This document shows, piece by piece, positions 46,920 through 55,730 of a DNA stretch of 64,000 bases (the first letter of the stretch is position 1; each line of letters opens with the position of its first letter). The notes under the pieces are model-generated. The model worked only from the letters and a program-made list of their open reading frames with translations, made no database searches and was not told the DNA's origin. A program made the translations under genes and the position numbers. Source of the DNA: a virus; IMG/VR virus record IMGVR_UViG_3300033149_003459, positions 1-64,000 of that record; one strand, given 5' to 3'.

Positions 46920-47687
46920 ATGCTTGCGAACGAAGGGCGGCTGTGGCCGCTTCTTGACCTGGGGTGGTTCTCGGATTCCGATAAGGGCGGAGAGCCGCCT
47001 GATGAGGGGGGCGCTGAAGAAGCGTCCAATCCGGAAGAGATCGAGGATGAGGAAGTCGAACAGGCTCTTGTGACCGAGGAGATAAACGTCGACGACGTCG
47101 ACGACCCCGCGGAGCTCAAGAGCATCATCAAGCAGATAGACGACGAGAACCGTCAGCTGTCGTCGTCAAACAAGAAGCTCGCGAGCCTCGCCCGCGAGAG
47201 GCTCCATGAGATCATGGAGAAGAAGAACAAGCTGAAGGCGCTGCAGGACGAGCAGGACGAGAAGAAGCTCGCCGAGCTGAAGGAGAAGGAGCAGTACAAG
47301 GCCGCGCTGGACAGGATCGAGCCCCAGTACGAGGTGCTCAAGTCAGACGCAGCCAAGACCGTGGCCTTCTTCGAGGAGGAGTTCTCCGAGCTGAAGGAGG
47401 AGCTCCCAGAGGAGTACCACCACCTGATACCTGACGGGGACATCCGCCAGCGCATCGCGTGGATACGGAAGTTCAAGAAGACTGTTGTTGAGAAGGCGGC
47501 TCCGAGCGTGGAGACGCCCGCACCGGCACCTGGAAAGAAGAGAAGCGTTGGCGGCGCGGACACACCGCCGGAGAAACCGCCGGGCACGCGCCCGGACGTC
47601 GAGAAGATCGAGCAGGCGATCCAGAATGCGAGCTCCCCTGCGGAGCTTGAGGCTATCGTCAGCGGGGTGCAGAGCGCAGTCCGGTGA
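46920..47687 (+). CDS. putative scaffold protein
   Basis: A 255-residue acidic, helical protein with a long coiled coil (residues ~60-175: DDENRQLSSSNKKLASLARE, then KKLAELKEKEQYKAALDR) and a Pro/Ala-rich hinge near 195. Immediately precedes the major capsid gene, the normal site for a scaffold. A short helical C-terminal region (IEQAIQNASSPAELEAIV) may bind the capsid protein. There is no protease domain. Confidence 0.75.
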   Translation: MLANEGRLWPLLDLGWFSDSDKGGEPPDEGGAEEASNPEEIEDEEVEQALVTEEINVDDVDDPAELKSIIKQIDDENRQLSSSNKKLASLARERLHEIMEKKNKLKALQDEQDEKKLAELKEKEQYKAALDRIEPQYEVLKSDAAKTVAFFEEEFSELKEELPEEYHHLIPDGDIRQRIAWIRKFKKTVVEKAAPSVETPAPAPGKKRSVGGADTPPEKPPGTRPDVEKIEQAIQNASSPAELEAIVSGVQSAVR

Positions 47688-47716
47688 CACCGATACCAAT
47701 CGAAGGATAAGCTATC

Positions 47717-48661
47717 ATGGCTATCACTGACACTGGGACGTTGACGGGCCTGGTACGGACCGCCTACTCCAAGGCCGTGGAGTTCAGCTTCCAGCCCCAG
47801 CTTTACTTCTCGCAGTTCGCGCAGACGAAAAGGTGGGACATCAACCAGGGCGACCCCATGCCGGGGAACGTCGTCACGTTCACGATCTTCAACGCGCTCA
47901 CGGAGGCAACCGGGGCGCTGACCGAGACTGCCGATCCTACTCCGGAGACGCTGGGCAAGACCCAGAAGTCCGTCACCCTGTACGAGTACGGCAAGCTCAT
48001 CACCACCTCGCGCAAGCTGCGCACGCTCAGCTTCGCGAACATCGACCTGGCCGTTGGCCGCGTGGTCGGCGACAACATGGGCCGGTCCGTGGACCTCATC
48101 GCCCGCGGGGCGTTCGACAGCCAGACCGGGTCCACCTACGTGCTGTACGCGAGCGGCACGAGCGCGACGGACATCGTCGCCAGCTCCACCCTCGCGGCAT
48201 CGGACGTCCGCTACGCCAGGAACAGGCTCGCGCGGAACAACGTCCCGAAGATCGACGGCAGGTTCTATGTCGCCATCGCGCACCCTGACGTCATCCATGA
48301 CCTCCGGGCCGAGACCGGCTCCGGCGCATGGAGAGCCCCGAAGGAGTACGTGGACCCGGAAGAGGTCTACAACGGGGAGATCGGGGAGTTCGAGGGGTTC
48401 CGGTTCGTGGAGACAACGAACGCGGCCCTCACCTCTGACGGCGCGTCCGGAAGCGTCGACCTGTACACCACGTACTTCGTTGGCTTCCAGGCCATGGCGT
48501 ACGCCGAGGGCATCCCGCCCGCCATGGGAATCTCGGGACCCTTCGACGCGATGCAGCGCCTGATGCACGTGTACTGGTACGGGCTCTTCGGCTTCGGGGA
48601 GCTTCGGCCGGAAGCGCTGTTCAAGGTTTACAGCGCGAGCTCCGTCGGCGCGAACAGCTAA
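47717..48661 (+). CDS. major capsid protein, N4-gp56 family-like
   Basis: A 314-residue protein starting MAITDTGTLTGLVRTAYSKA with a later VTLYEYGKLITTSRKLRTL segment. This start and the NEYG/YEYG-type motif match the N4-gp56 family of major capsid proteins. GDNMGRSVDLIARGAF and the C-terminal YWYGLFGFGELRPEAL region complete the HK97-like fold. No protease or pre-domain is visible. It is followed by a strong terminator, consistent with high expression. Confidence 0.88.
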   Translation: MAITDTGTLTGLVRTAYSKAVEFSFQPQLYFSQFAQTKRWDINQGDPMPGNVVTFTIFNALTEATGALTETADPTPETLGKTQKSVTLYEYGKLITTSRKLRTLSFANIDLAVGRVVGDNMGRSVDLIARGAFDSQTGSTYVLYASGTSATDIVASSTLAASDVRYARNRLARNNVPKIDGRFYVAIAHPDVIHDLRAETGSGAWRAPKEYVDPEEVYNGEIGEFEGFRFVETTNAALTSDGASGSVDLYTTYFVGFQAMAYAEGIPPAMGISGPFDAMQRLMHVYWYGLFGFGELRPEALFKVYSASSVGANS

Positions 48662-48692
48662 GAGGCTGCGCGTGCCTGATAGTGCCAACATT

Positions 48693-48724
48693 GGGGGCCG
48701 GTCCGCATGGGCTGGCCCCCTTTT
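48693..48724 (+). terminator. rho-independent terminator after the capsid gene
   Basis: A 12 bp stem with two G-U pairs (48693-48704 with 48709-48720, arms GGGGGCCGGTCC and GGGCTGGCCCCC), loop GCAT, followed by TTTT. It lies 31 bases after the capsid stop, and would leave most transcripts ending after capsid. Confidence 0.9.
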
Positions 48725-48738
48725 GTCTGGAGGTCACC

Positions 48739-48900
48739 GTGTCCTGGTTCGGGGACGGTGAGCGCCACAGCCGCGCCCGCCACAAGGGCGTGGCCCGCCG
48801 GGTCGAGCGGCTGCTCAGGGAGAGGCCCGTCAGGCCCGGCAAGGTCAGGATGGATATAAGGAGAGAGGGAGATGCCCGAAGAGAGCCGCGCGACGGTTAG
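48739..48900 (+). CDS. small basic protein
   Basis: A 53-residue protein from GTG 48739 with GGAGGT upstream. It starts VSWFGDGERHSRARHKG and is Arg-rich throughout. It overlaps the glycosyltransferase start by 29 nt. Function unknown. Confidence 0.5.
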   Translation: MSWFGDGERHSRARHKGVARRVERLLRERPVRPGKVRMDIRREGDARREPRDG

Positions 48901-51031
48901 CGTTGCCATGATCGTGAAGAACGAGGCCGAGACAATCGAGCTGTGCCTGCAGTCGGTGCGGTCGCAGGTGGACGAGATCGTATGCCTGGTGGACGACACC
49001 ACCACGGACAACACGTTCGAGCTGGCGAGGGAGTACGCCGACGTGGTGGACTACTTCCACTGGGAGGACAACTTCTCCAAGGCGCGGAACGACGCCATCG
49101 ACATGTGCACGAAGGACTTCGTGTGGGTGCTCGACGGGCATGAGGTGCTGCACCCCGGCTCGCGGCAGGTGCTCGACGACCTGCTGCGCAGGCTGAAGCG
49201 CGGCGGCGACCTCGACGACACGGACGTCATCAGCGCGAACATCTACATGAACCCGGAGAACACCGGCGACCTGAGCAAGATGACGCCGAACATATGCTTC
49301 CTGCAGCCGAGGATGTTCCGCAACGTTCCGGAGCTCCGGTACAGGGGCCGCGTTCACAACTGGCTCGACACGGATGCCGCCAATGGGCTGAAGCGCCCGG
49401 TGTTCGAGTTCGTGATCATCCACCAGCGCACCTCCGAAAATGCCGAGGCCCGGGTGCAACAGCGGCGGGAGATGAACATCGACCTGCTGAAGCTCGACAT
49501 CGAGGAGAACCCGGAGGAACCGAGGGCCTACTTCTACCTCGCGCAGACGTACATGGAGCTGGACGAGGTCGACTCGGCGCTTGAGTGGTACGGGAGGTAC
49601 GTCGAGCTGTCGAAGTGGAACGCCGAGAAGGCGCAGGCCATGCTCCAGATGGCGCACCTGCGCGCCCGGAAGGGGGACCCCGACGGTGCGCGGGCGACCC
49701 TGCTCGACGCCATGAAGCTCGACTGGGAGAGGGCCGAGATATACATCCTGCTCGGCGACCTCGCCTTCCAGAAAGAGCAGTGGTACGAGGCCGAGCACTG
49801 GTACCTCATGGCGAAGGACATGCGGCTGCCTATCAGCGGGATGTTCCTGCACGGTCCCGCGTACTCGTACCTGCCGTACGCCAAGCTCGCCGGCGTCTAC
49901 TCGCAGGTGCAGGAGTGGTTCGAGGCCGTGAAGAACGGGGAGAAGTCCATCGAGCTCGGGAACACGAACGAGGAGCTGGTACAGAAGCTGCACACGTGGT
50001 ACGAGCTGATAGGCATAGAGCGCGATCGGAAGAACATAATCATCTATGACAACACGCTGCGGTTCACGTTCATAAAGGACCTGCGCGAGCGCATGAACGA
50101 GCGGTACAACACGGCCATCGGCCTGTCGTGGAACAAGCAGGGGCTCTACGACCCGGAGTACAGCCAGTGGGCCGACATCATATGGATGGAGTGGCTCTCT
50201 GACGACGCGGTGCGCATGACGAAGTTCCCGAAGCCGGAGCACCAGGTGTGGATCGTCAGGCTGCACGGCTACGAGCTGTGGCGGCCGCACAGGATGCTGA
50301 ACATCGACTTCAGGAAGGTCGACTGCCTCGTGTTCGTCGCCGAGCACACGCGCAGGCACTTCATGAGCCTGTACGGCGGGTCGCTGCCGCAGGGGTTCAG
50401 GACCGAGGTCATACACAACGGCGTCAACGTCGACCAGTTCGCGTTCGCCAGGCGGGAGCACAGCACCAAGAAGAACATCGGCGTCATAGGCGTGTTCACA
50501 TCGAAGAAGGGCGTGGAGCGGCTCGCCATGGTCATACGGCACTTCGCCAAGCACCGGCCGGAGTACAGGTTCCTGCTCCGCATCGACGTGCCGGAGGTCA
50601 CGGGGATGGAGTACTTCTCCTTCCAGCACGACCTCGGCGGCGTGGGCAACTGGGAGGTCGTCCCGCGGGTCGAGTCCATGGACGGCTGGATGGAGGACCT
50701 GAAGTTCGTCCTGTCCACGAGCAACATAGAGTCGTTCAGCTACGTGGTCGCCGAGGGCATGGCGAAGGGCATCAAGCCGCTGATCTACGACTGGTACGGC
50801 GCGCGCGACCTGTGGCCGGACGACCTCATATGGGGCGACTTCGAGGAGCTTGAGGCGCTGGTGGACGGCCCGTACGAGAGCGGGCGGTACAGGAAGTGGG
50901 TCGAGGACCGCTACAGCCTGGACATCCAGGCGGAGCGGACGTTCGAGCTGTTCGAGGGGCTGTCTACCGGGAGGGCGGCGAAGGTCGCCGCCGACACGGC
51001 CGTCCTCGTCGAAGAGAAGGACGCGCCATGA
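48872..51031 (+). CDS. trimodular glycosyltransferase: GT2, TPR-like repeats, GT4-like domain
   Basis: A 719-residue protein. Residues 5-215 form a GT2 domain: AMIVKNEAETIELCL at the start, DDTTTDNT and the catalytic-region FVWVLDGHEVL. Residues ~215-385 are helical repeats of TPR type (YFYLAQTYMELDEVDSALEWY). Residues ~390-705 are a GT-B/GT4-like domain (VFVAEHTRR, VIHNGVNVDQF, GVFTSKKGV, SYVVAEGMAKGIKPLI). Two different transferases joined by a scaffold suggests stepwise building of a short glycan. Encoded between capsid and head-tail genes. Confidence 0.85.
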   Translation: MPEESRATVSVAMIVKNEAETIELCLQSVRSQVDEIVCLVDDTTTDNTFELAREYADVVDYFHWEDNFSKARNDAIDMCTKDFVWVLDGHEVLHPGSRQVLDDLLRRLKRGGDLDDTDVISANIYMNPENTGDLSKMTPNICFLQPRMFRNVPELRYRGRVHNWLDTDAANGLKRPVFEFVIIHQRTSENAEARVQQRREMNIDLLKLDIEENPEEPRAYFYLAQTYMELDEVDSALEWYGRYVELSKWNAEKAQAMLQMAHLRARKGDPDGARATLLDAMKLDWERAEIYILLGDLAFQKEQWYEAEHWYLMAKDMRLPISGMFLHGPAYSYLPYAKLAGVYSQVQEWFEAVKNGEKSIELGNTNEELVQKLHTWYELIGIERDRKNIIIYDNTLRFTFIKDLRERMNERYNTAIGLSWNKQGLYDPEYSQWADIIWMEWLSDDAVRMTKFPKPEHQVWIVRLHGYELWRPHRMLNIDFRKVDCLVFVAEHTRRHFMSLYGGSLPQGFRTEVIHNGVNVDQFAFARREHSTKKNIGVIGVFTSKKGVERLAMVIRHFAKHRPEYRFLLRIDVPEVTGMEYFSFQHDLGGVGNWEVVPRVESMDGWMEDLKFVLSTSNIESFSYVVAEGMAKGIKPLIYDWYGARDLWPDDLIWGDFEELEALVDGPYESGRYRKWVEDRYSLDIQAERTFELFEGLSTGRAAKVAADTAVLVEEKDAP

Positions 51032-51942
51032 GCGGGCTCATCACCATAGCCGTGCCGGTGTACAACGAGCGGGCCGACCTGCTGGCGCAGGCGCTCGACT
51101 CGTTCGAGGCGCAGACGTACCCGGACGTGGAGGTCATCGTCGTCGACGACGGCTCCACCGACGAGGGGACGCTCGGGGTCATCGAGGAGCACAGCGCGCA
51201 CGACCGCGTGCGGGTGTTCCGGCGCGAGCGCGACTCCGCGTTCCGGTCCGTCAGCCAGGCCGTCAACGTCGCGCTTGAGAACGCCCGAGGGTCATGGTGG
51301 CACCACGACGCGGCCGACTGCTGGCTTGAGCCGACGTGGGCGGCCGACGTGATGGAGTTCATCGCTGGCCGCGAGGACTCGGTCGGCGGGGTGCACACCG
51401 ACTTCGTGACGCACCATTTCGACGGGCACGAGACGCACCATAGGGTGCGGAACGTCTACGACCCGAAGCTCTCGACGTTCGAGAACTACCGCAGGCACGA
51501 GTCGCTCGGCGGCTGGCTGTTCAGGATGGAGAACGCGCGCAGGGCCGGGCCGTGGGACGAGCGGTTCCCACGCAAGCAGACGCGCGAGTGGACGCTTCGG
51601 GTGCTGCAGCTCGCCGACCTCGTGTACCTGCCGAGGGAGGAGTGGCACTTCATCTTCCACGAGGCCGACCAGATGAAGCGCAACGCCTCGATCAAGTACC
51701 GCGTGCTCGGCGACCTGAAGAACGGGTGGCCGCTGAAGGAGAACATGTCGTGGGCGCTGTCTGACAGGAAGATGACGCTCGCCATGGTCGAGGCGTTCCG
51801 GGAGTTCTTCCAGGACGCGCAGTGGTCCCACGAGCGGGAGCACTCCTACCACGCGCTTGAGGTGGCAAGGATAAGAGAGGTCACTGACGGGGAGGCGTCA
51901 GAGGACTGGGACTCCCCAGCACCGGTGGAAAAGAACGAGTAG
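51028..51942 (+). CDS. GT2-family glycosyltransferase
   Basis: A 304-residue protein in an ATGA overlap with the trimodular enzyme. The nucleotide-sugar motif is TIAVPVYNERADLL near residue 6, VIVVDDGSTD near residue 35, and the catalytic-type DAADCWLEP near residue 91. The rest is a typical GT-A extension with WFIFHE-like aromatics. It probably extends the same glycan as the upstream enzyme. Confidence 0.88.
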   Translation: MSGLITIAVPVYNERADLLAQALDSFEAQTYPDVEVIVVDDGSTDEGTLGVIEEHSAHDRVRVFRRERDSAFRSVSQAVNVALENARGSWWHHDAADCWLEPTWAADVMEFIAGREDSVGGVHTDFVTHHFDGHETHHRVRNVYDPKLSTFENYRRHESLGGWLFRMENARRAGPWDERFPRKQTREWTLRVLQLADLVYLPREEWHFIFHEADQMKRNASIKYRVLGDLKNGWPLKENMSWALSDRKMTLAMVEAFREFFQDAQWSHEREHSYHALEVARIREVTDGEASEDWDSPAPVEKNE

Positions 51943-51952
51943 GGGGCGTGTT

Positions 51953-52195
51953 TTGCGCGCACCAATAATCGGAATCCACATGGGCGTGATCGCCCGCGCG
52001 CGGGGGAGCAAGTACGTGCCGTACAGCTCCCGCGTCACCGTCAAGGGTGAGCCGGGCGGTCCGTACCCGCCCGCCAAGAAGCGGAGGAAGAAGGGCAAGG
52101 GCCGTGGCTGGCATGGGGACAGCGCCGGGCACCGGGCCGCGGCGCAGAAGCGGAAGATGGGCCGCAGGGCCAGGCGCATGATGAGGAGGCGATGA
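51953..52195 (+). CDS. basic protein near head-tail genes
   Basis: An 80-residue protein from TTG 51953 (GGGGG upstream) or ATG 51980. The C-terminal half is very rich in Lys and Arg (KKRRKKGKGRGW). Small basic structural protein likely; no family assigned. Confidence 0.5.
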   Translation: MRAPIIGIHMGVIARARGSKYVPYSSRVTVKGEPGGPYPPAKKRRKKGKGRGWHGDSAGHRAAAQKRKMGRRARRMMRRR

Positions 52196-52196
52196 C

Positions 52197-52625
52197 ATGG
52201 CATGGCCGCAGACGCACCTGAGCACGGTTGACGAGCTGAAGCGGGACCTCCCCGCGGTGGTGGACGCCTCGATAGACGAGGCGCTGTTGCAGGCGAACAT
52301 CGAGGACGCGCAGGACGAGGTGTACGATGACCTGTCCAAGTACGTAGACTGGGAGAAGATAGAGGACCTCGACGAGATCCCGCGCGTGCTGAACCGCCTG
52401 TGCCGGTACCGGGCGGCGTACCTGACCATCATCAGGCAGTGGCGCAACGACGACTCTGCGCTGCTGAACGACGAGCTCGGGAACAGCATCCTAAAGCACT
52501 TCGGCGACCGGTACGACGCGCTGCTGGACAAGATAGCCACGGGGGCGATAGTCATCCTCGACAGCTCGCATGACTCGCTTGAGATGGACGAGGTGCGCGA
52601 GCTCGGCCCGGGGAGGATCGTGTGA
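52197..52625 (+). CDS. head-tail connector-like protein
   Basis: A 142-residue helical protein with an AGGAGG ribosome site. The order of helices (LSTVDELKRDLPAVVDASID, then VLNRLCRYRAAYLTIIRQW) and place after the capsid region fit head-completion/adaptor proteins of the DUF1320-like type. Assigned from position and helical content. Confidence 0.6.
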   Translation: MAWPQTHLSTVDELKRDLPAVVDASIDEALLQANIEDAQDEVYDDLSKYVDWEKIEDLDEIPRVLNRLCRYRAAYLTIIRQWRNDDSALLNDELGNSILKHFGDRYDALLDKIATGAIVILDSSHDSLEMDEVRELGPGRIV

Positions 52626-53107
52626 TAAGCGTCGATATAGACCTCCGGGAGTGGGAGGGGGTGTCCGGCAGGCTGTCGGACATATCCGCCCACCCGGAGA
52701 AGTACAAGCTGTTCAGCGGCATGGCGAACCTGCTGCTGCGCTCGTGGTGGGCCGAGACCTTCCGGCTCGGCGGCGCGCGGAGGGGGCACCAGGCGTGGGT
52801 CCCGCTGAATCCGGACTACCTGGAGTGGAAGATGCGGCAGGGCAAGGCCAAGACTATCATGCAGTACACGGGGGACCTGCTCGGGAGCATCAACTCGGGC
52901 GACCCGAGCACCGGCGGGATCATCGATCGGGGCACGTCGTGGCTCGTGTGGGGGACGCAGATACCGTACGCGCGCCACCACCAGGAGGGCGGCACCGTGC
53001 AGGGGCGGCCGCCCAAGCGCGAGCTGCTGTTCATCACGGGCGAGGACCGCGACGAGATGCAGCGGTTCACGGCGAGCTTCATTGACCGCGAGCTCGGAAC
53101 TGCGTAG
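52622..53107 (+). CDS. phage virion morphogenesis protein, Mu gpG-like
   Basis: A 161-residue protein from GTG 52622. The ending YARHHQEGGTVQGRPPKREL and a W-rich N-terminal part (SWWAETFRLGG) are typical of the tail-completion/virion morphogenesis family (Mu gpG, P2 gpS-like). It would act at the head-tail junction. Confidence 0.75.
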   Translation: MISVDIDLREWEGVSGRLSDISAHPEKYKLFSGMANLLLRSWWAETFRLGGARRGHQAWVPLNPDYLEWKMRQGKAKTIMQYTGDLLGSINSGDPSTGGIIDRGTSWLVWGTQIPYARHHQEGGTVQGRPPKRELLFITGEDRDEMQRFTASFIDRELGTA

Positions 53108-53116
53108 GATGTAGGC

Positions 53117-53599
53117 ATGGCGGCACCGACACGGCAGTACATGGAGGACGCGCTGGACGAGGTCAAGGACTACCTCGACAGCAACCTCGCCACGTACCTC
53201 ACCACGGTGAGGACGAACCGGAGCGACACGGACACGCCCGACCCGGCCCTTATCTGCGTCGGGCACAGCGCCAAGAACCTGTACCCGAAGATGGAGCTGC
53301 TGCCGGAGAGCACGCCGCACGACTACGGGCCGGACGCCGCGCCGCTGGTCCGCCCGTGGCTGACGCACAACATCATAGTCAGGGTGACGCACCGGTCGAC
53401 GGCGGCGCAGCTTGTGGAAAAGGCGTTATTGCGATACAGTGAGGCGATGAACCGCCTGCAGGAGGCGGACGACACGTTCGGGGGCGTGTTCGCGTGGATA
53501 CAGATCGGCGAGGAGGACTACTCGCCGATGATGGAGAACCAGGAGAACAGGGAGGCGCTTCAGGTGCTTCTCGTGCCCCTCGTGTGCAGGACGTTATGA
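53117..53599 (+). CDS. tail terminator-like protein
   Basis: A 160-residue protein placed between the gpG-like gene and the tail tube gene, the usual place of the tail terminator. Beta-rich centre (THNIIVRVTHRST) and C-terminal LQVLLVPLVCRTL strand fit the gpU/gp17-like fold. No signature motif; position-based. Confidence 0.55.
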   Translation: MAAPTRQYMEDALDEVKDYLDSNLATYLTTVRTNRSDTDTPDPALICVGHSAKNLYPKMELLPESTPHDYGPDAAPLVRPWLTHNIIVRVTHRSTAAQLVEKALLRYSEAMNRLQEADDTFGGVFAWIQIGEEDYSPMMENQENREALQVLLVPLVCRTL

Positions 53600-53670
53600 G
53601 GAAGAGGTACCCGCGCGGTACGAACACCGATCCAGGACGGGACGGCGACACAAACGTAAACTCCATCTAA
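53596..53670 (+). CDS. possible 24-residue peptide
   Basis: ATG 53596 in an ATGA overlap opens a 24-residue frame rich in Arg, Asp and Gly. It could be translated by coupling, but is too short to be confident. Confidence 0.25.
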   Translation: MRKRYPRGTNTDPGRDGDTNVNSI

Positions 53671-53683
53671 GGAGAGGCACAAA

Positions 53684-54970
53684 ATGCCAAGCGTAAACAA
53701 TATCAAGCTGTCCGTCGGGTTGGAGGCAACGGCCGGGACCGCCGTCAGCATGACGAATGTGGTCCCGATCTCCGGCGTGGTCGCCCTCGACAGGGTGGCT
53801 AACACGGGTCCCGACCCCGCCATAGTCGGAAGCAACATGAGCACAGGCGACTACCTGCTGTTCGCGGACGTGGCCGGTGACATCCCGCTGGCCGTACGAC
53901 CGGTAGGGGGGATGGCGGTCCTCATCAAGTCCCTGCTCGGGACCGAAAACACCGTGCAGCAGGTCGGCGCGTGCATGCGCCTGCGGTATAGCGGCTCAAG
54001 CGCGTCGGCGAAGATCGAGGCCGACTCGACGCTGGACGAGCTGCGCTCGTCGGTCGGCGCGAAGGGCTCGGAATCCGCCGACAACAACTTCGGCAACGTG
54101 GGCGTCATTGACCTGAGCGCGGCATCCTACGACTCGCTCGGCGAGCTGAAGACCGAGATAGACGCGTACGCGGACTACTCCGCCGAGATCATCTTCGGCG
54201 CGACGGACTTCGACGTCTCCACCACGGTCATCTCCGCCACCAAGCAGGGAAAGAACAACTGGGTCTACGTGTGGTTCGACTCCGCGTCGAGCGGCGTCTA
54301 CCGGCACGAGTTCGTCGTCGACCTCAGCAACACCGAGCGCCCGACGCTCACCATGCAGAAGGACGGATACCAGGACAACTTCCTGTACGCCGGGTGCGTG
54401 GTGGACTCCATGAGCCTGTCCGGCGCGCTGAAGGCGATAGTCGAGGGCTCGGCCAGCGTCCTCGGGTTCACCGAGACCGGCGGCAAGAGCGCCATCAGCC
54501 TGACGCTTGAGGAGTACGACCCGCTGATCTTCTACAAGGGCGACTTCGCGCTGGGCGGGAACAACTACAACTACACGCGGAACTTCGACCTGTCGATGAC
54601 CAACCAGCACAACCCGGACGGGTACGGCGGCGGCTCCGTCGACCGGCAGTACCACCAGAAGGGCATGTTCGAGTCCACAGGCACCATGCAGGTGAGGCTC
54701 GACGCCACGAGCTTCGCCGAGCGGGCGAAGATGTTCGCCGACACGCAGGTGGCGATCACCCTTGAGCTTGAGGGCAAGGTCATATCCGGCGTCATACCGG
54801 AGTTCATGCTCATCGAGCTTCCGTACTGCTCGATAACGGGCTACGAGTTCACCGAGAACACGGGGGTCTTCGACGCGAACATCGCCTTCAAGGCGATATC
54901 GCCGAAGGGCACGAGCTACAACGACCCCGTGACCATCACGCTCATCAACGAGGACAGCTCGTCCTACTGA
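53684..54970 (+). CDS. major tail tube protein
   Basis: A 428-residue protein with a GGAGAGG ribosome site. Beta-rich and with the repeated strand pattern of tail-tube proteins. The end (VPEFMLIELPYCSITGYEF region) followed by SPKGTSYNDPVTITLINEDS is typical. It is larger than most tube proteins (200-300 residues), implying an added decoration domain in the middle (about residues 100-230). It precedes the chaperone gene, the normal order. Confidence 0.8.
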   Translation: MPSVNNIKLSVGLEATAGTAVSMTNVVPISGVVALDRVANTGPDPAIVGSNMSTGDYLLFADVAGDIPLAVRPVGGMAVLIKSLLGTENTVQQVGACMRLRYSGSSASAKIEADSTLDELRSSVGAKGSESADNNFGNVGVIDLSAASYDSLGELKTEIDAYADYSAEIIFGATDFDVSTTVISATKQGKNNWVYVWFDSASSGVYRHEFVVDLSNTERPTLTMQKDGYQDNFLYAGCVVDSMSLSGALKAIVEGSASVLGFTETGGKSAISLTLEEYDPLIFYKGDFALGGNNYNYTRNFDLSMTNQHNPDGYGGGSVDRQYHQKGMFESTGTMQVRLDATSFAERAKMFADTQVAITLELEGKVISGVIPEFMLIELPYCSITGYEFTENTGVFDANIAFKAISPKGTSYNDPVTITLINEDSSSY

Positions 54971-54996
54971 TAGGGCATCAGGAGGAGCAGGACCAT

Positions 54997-55482
54997 ATGG
55001 ACAAGTGGGAGACGGCCGCGAGGAAGATCCAGCGGCAGGACAGCTGCGAGCTTGAGTCCCTCCCCGGGGCGCGGATCGTGCGGCGGAAGTTCACGGTCGA
55101 GGCGCAGGAGGGGCTTCTCGGCCAGCGCCAGGGCATAGAGCTTGACGAGTCGGGCGTGCCGGTCAACATACAGGAAGGCGAGCTGAGGGCGTTCCACCAG
55201 CACGTCATCGTGAACGGGCTCCTGGAGATGTGGTACAAGGACCCGGACGATGGCGACGCCACCGAGGAGCGCGTCGACATATCGGCGGAGGACTTCTTCG
55301 ACAAGATATCCGCGTACGCGGACATCGAGTCGGAGATGTTCTCGCGCATCCTGGAGTACAACCGCCCTTTAGCGGAGACGAGCGACTCGCCATCGAGGAG
55401 TGCACCAAATGGGTCGAGGACGGAGCCAGGTTCCGACCAGGAGAAACCCTCCCCGACGGGAGAGAGCCGCACGCAGAGCTGA
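54997..55482 (+). CDS. tail assembly chaperone, short product (gpG-like)
   Basis: A 161-residue protein ending in frame. Beyond residue 125 the sequence is low in complexity (Ser/Pro/Thr), as expected for a frame mostly bypassed by frameshifting. It binds the tape measure or tail tube subunits in other phages. Includes the slippery heptamer at 55365. Confidence 0.85.
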   Translation: MDKWETAARKIQRQDSCELESLPGARIVRRKFTVEAQEGLLGQRQGIELDESGVPVNIQEGELRAFHQHVIVNGLLEMWYKDPDDGDATEERVDISAEDFFDKISAYADIESEMFSRILEYNRPLAETSDSPSRSAPNGSRTEPGSDQEKPSPTGESRTQS

Positions 55483-55727
55483 AGCGCTGGGCACCGTTCA
55501 TCGTCGACTGCCTCACCTTCCTGGACGGGGACGGAGCGTTCCGCCACTGGAAGTACCCCGGCTCCTACTCGGAGCAGCCATGGCTCGACATACAGATCTA
55601 CCAGGTCGTGCGCTCGAAGCACGTCGACATACAGAACAGGCGGCTGAAGGACCGCGTCGGAAAGATGAAAAAACCGGCGCGCCCGGCCGCGCGCCGACCA
55701 CCACGTCACCACTACCGCAGGAGGTGA
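54997..55727 (+). CDS. tail assembly chaperone, -1 frameshift fusion product (gpGT-like)
   Basis: Reading 54997-55371 in the first frame and then 55371-55727 after a -1 shift gives a 243-residue fusion. The second part (RLAIEECTKWVEDGARFRPG onward) ends in a basic Arg/Lys/His tail. The two-product arrangement is conserved in tailed phages. The fusion is the second chaperone form needed for tail assembly and is normally made at a few percent of the short form. Confidence 0.85.
55365..55371 (+). other. slippery heptamer CCCTTTA for -1 programmed frameshifting
   Basis: The heptamer fits X-XXY-YYZ in the zero frame (cgC CCT TTA). After the slip, reading continues CCC TTT AGC and stays open to 55727. 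The position, about two-thirds through the first gene and immediately before the tape measure gene, is that of tail-chaperone frameshift sites. Confidence 0.85.
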
Positions 55728-55730
55728 CCC

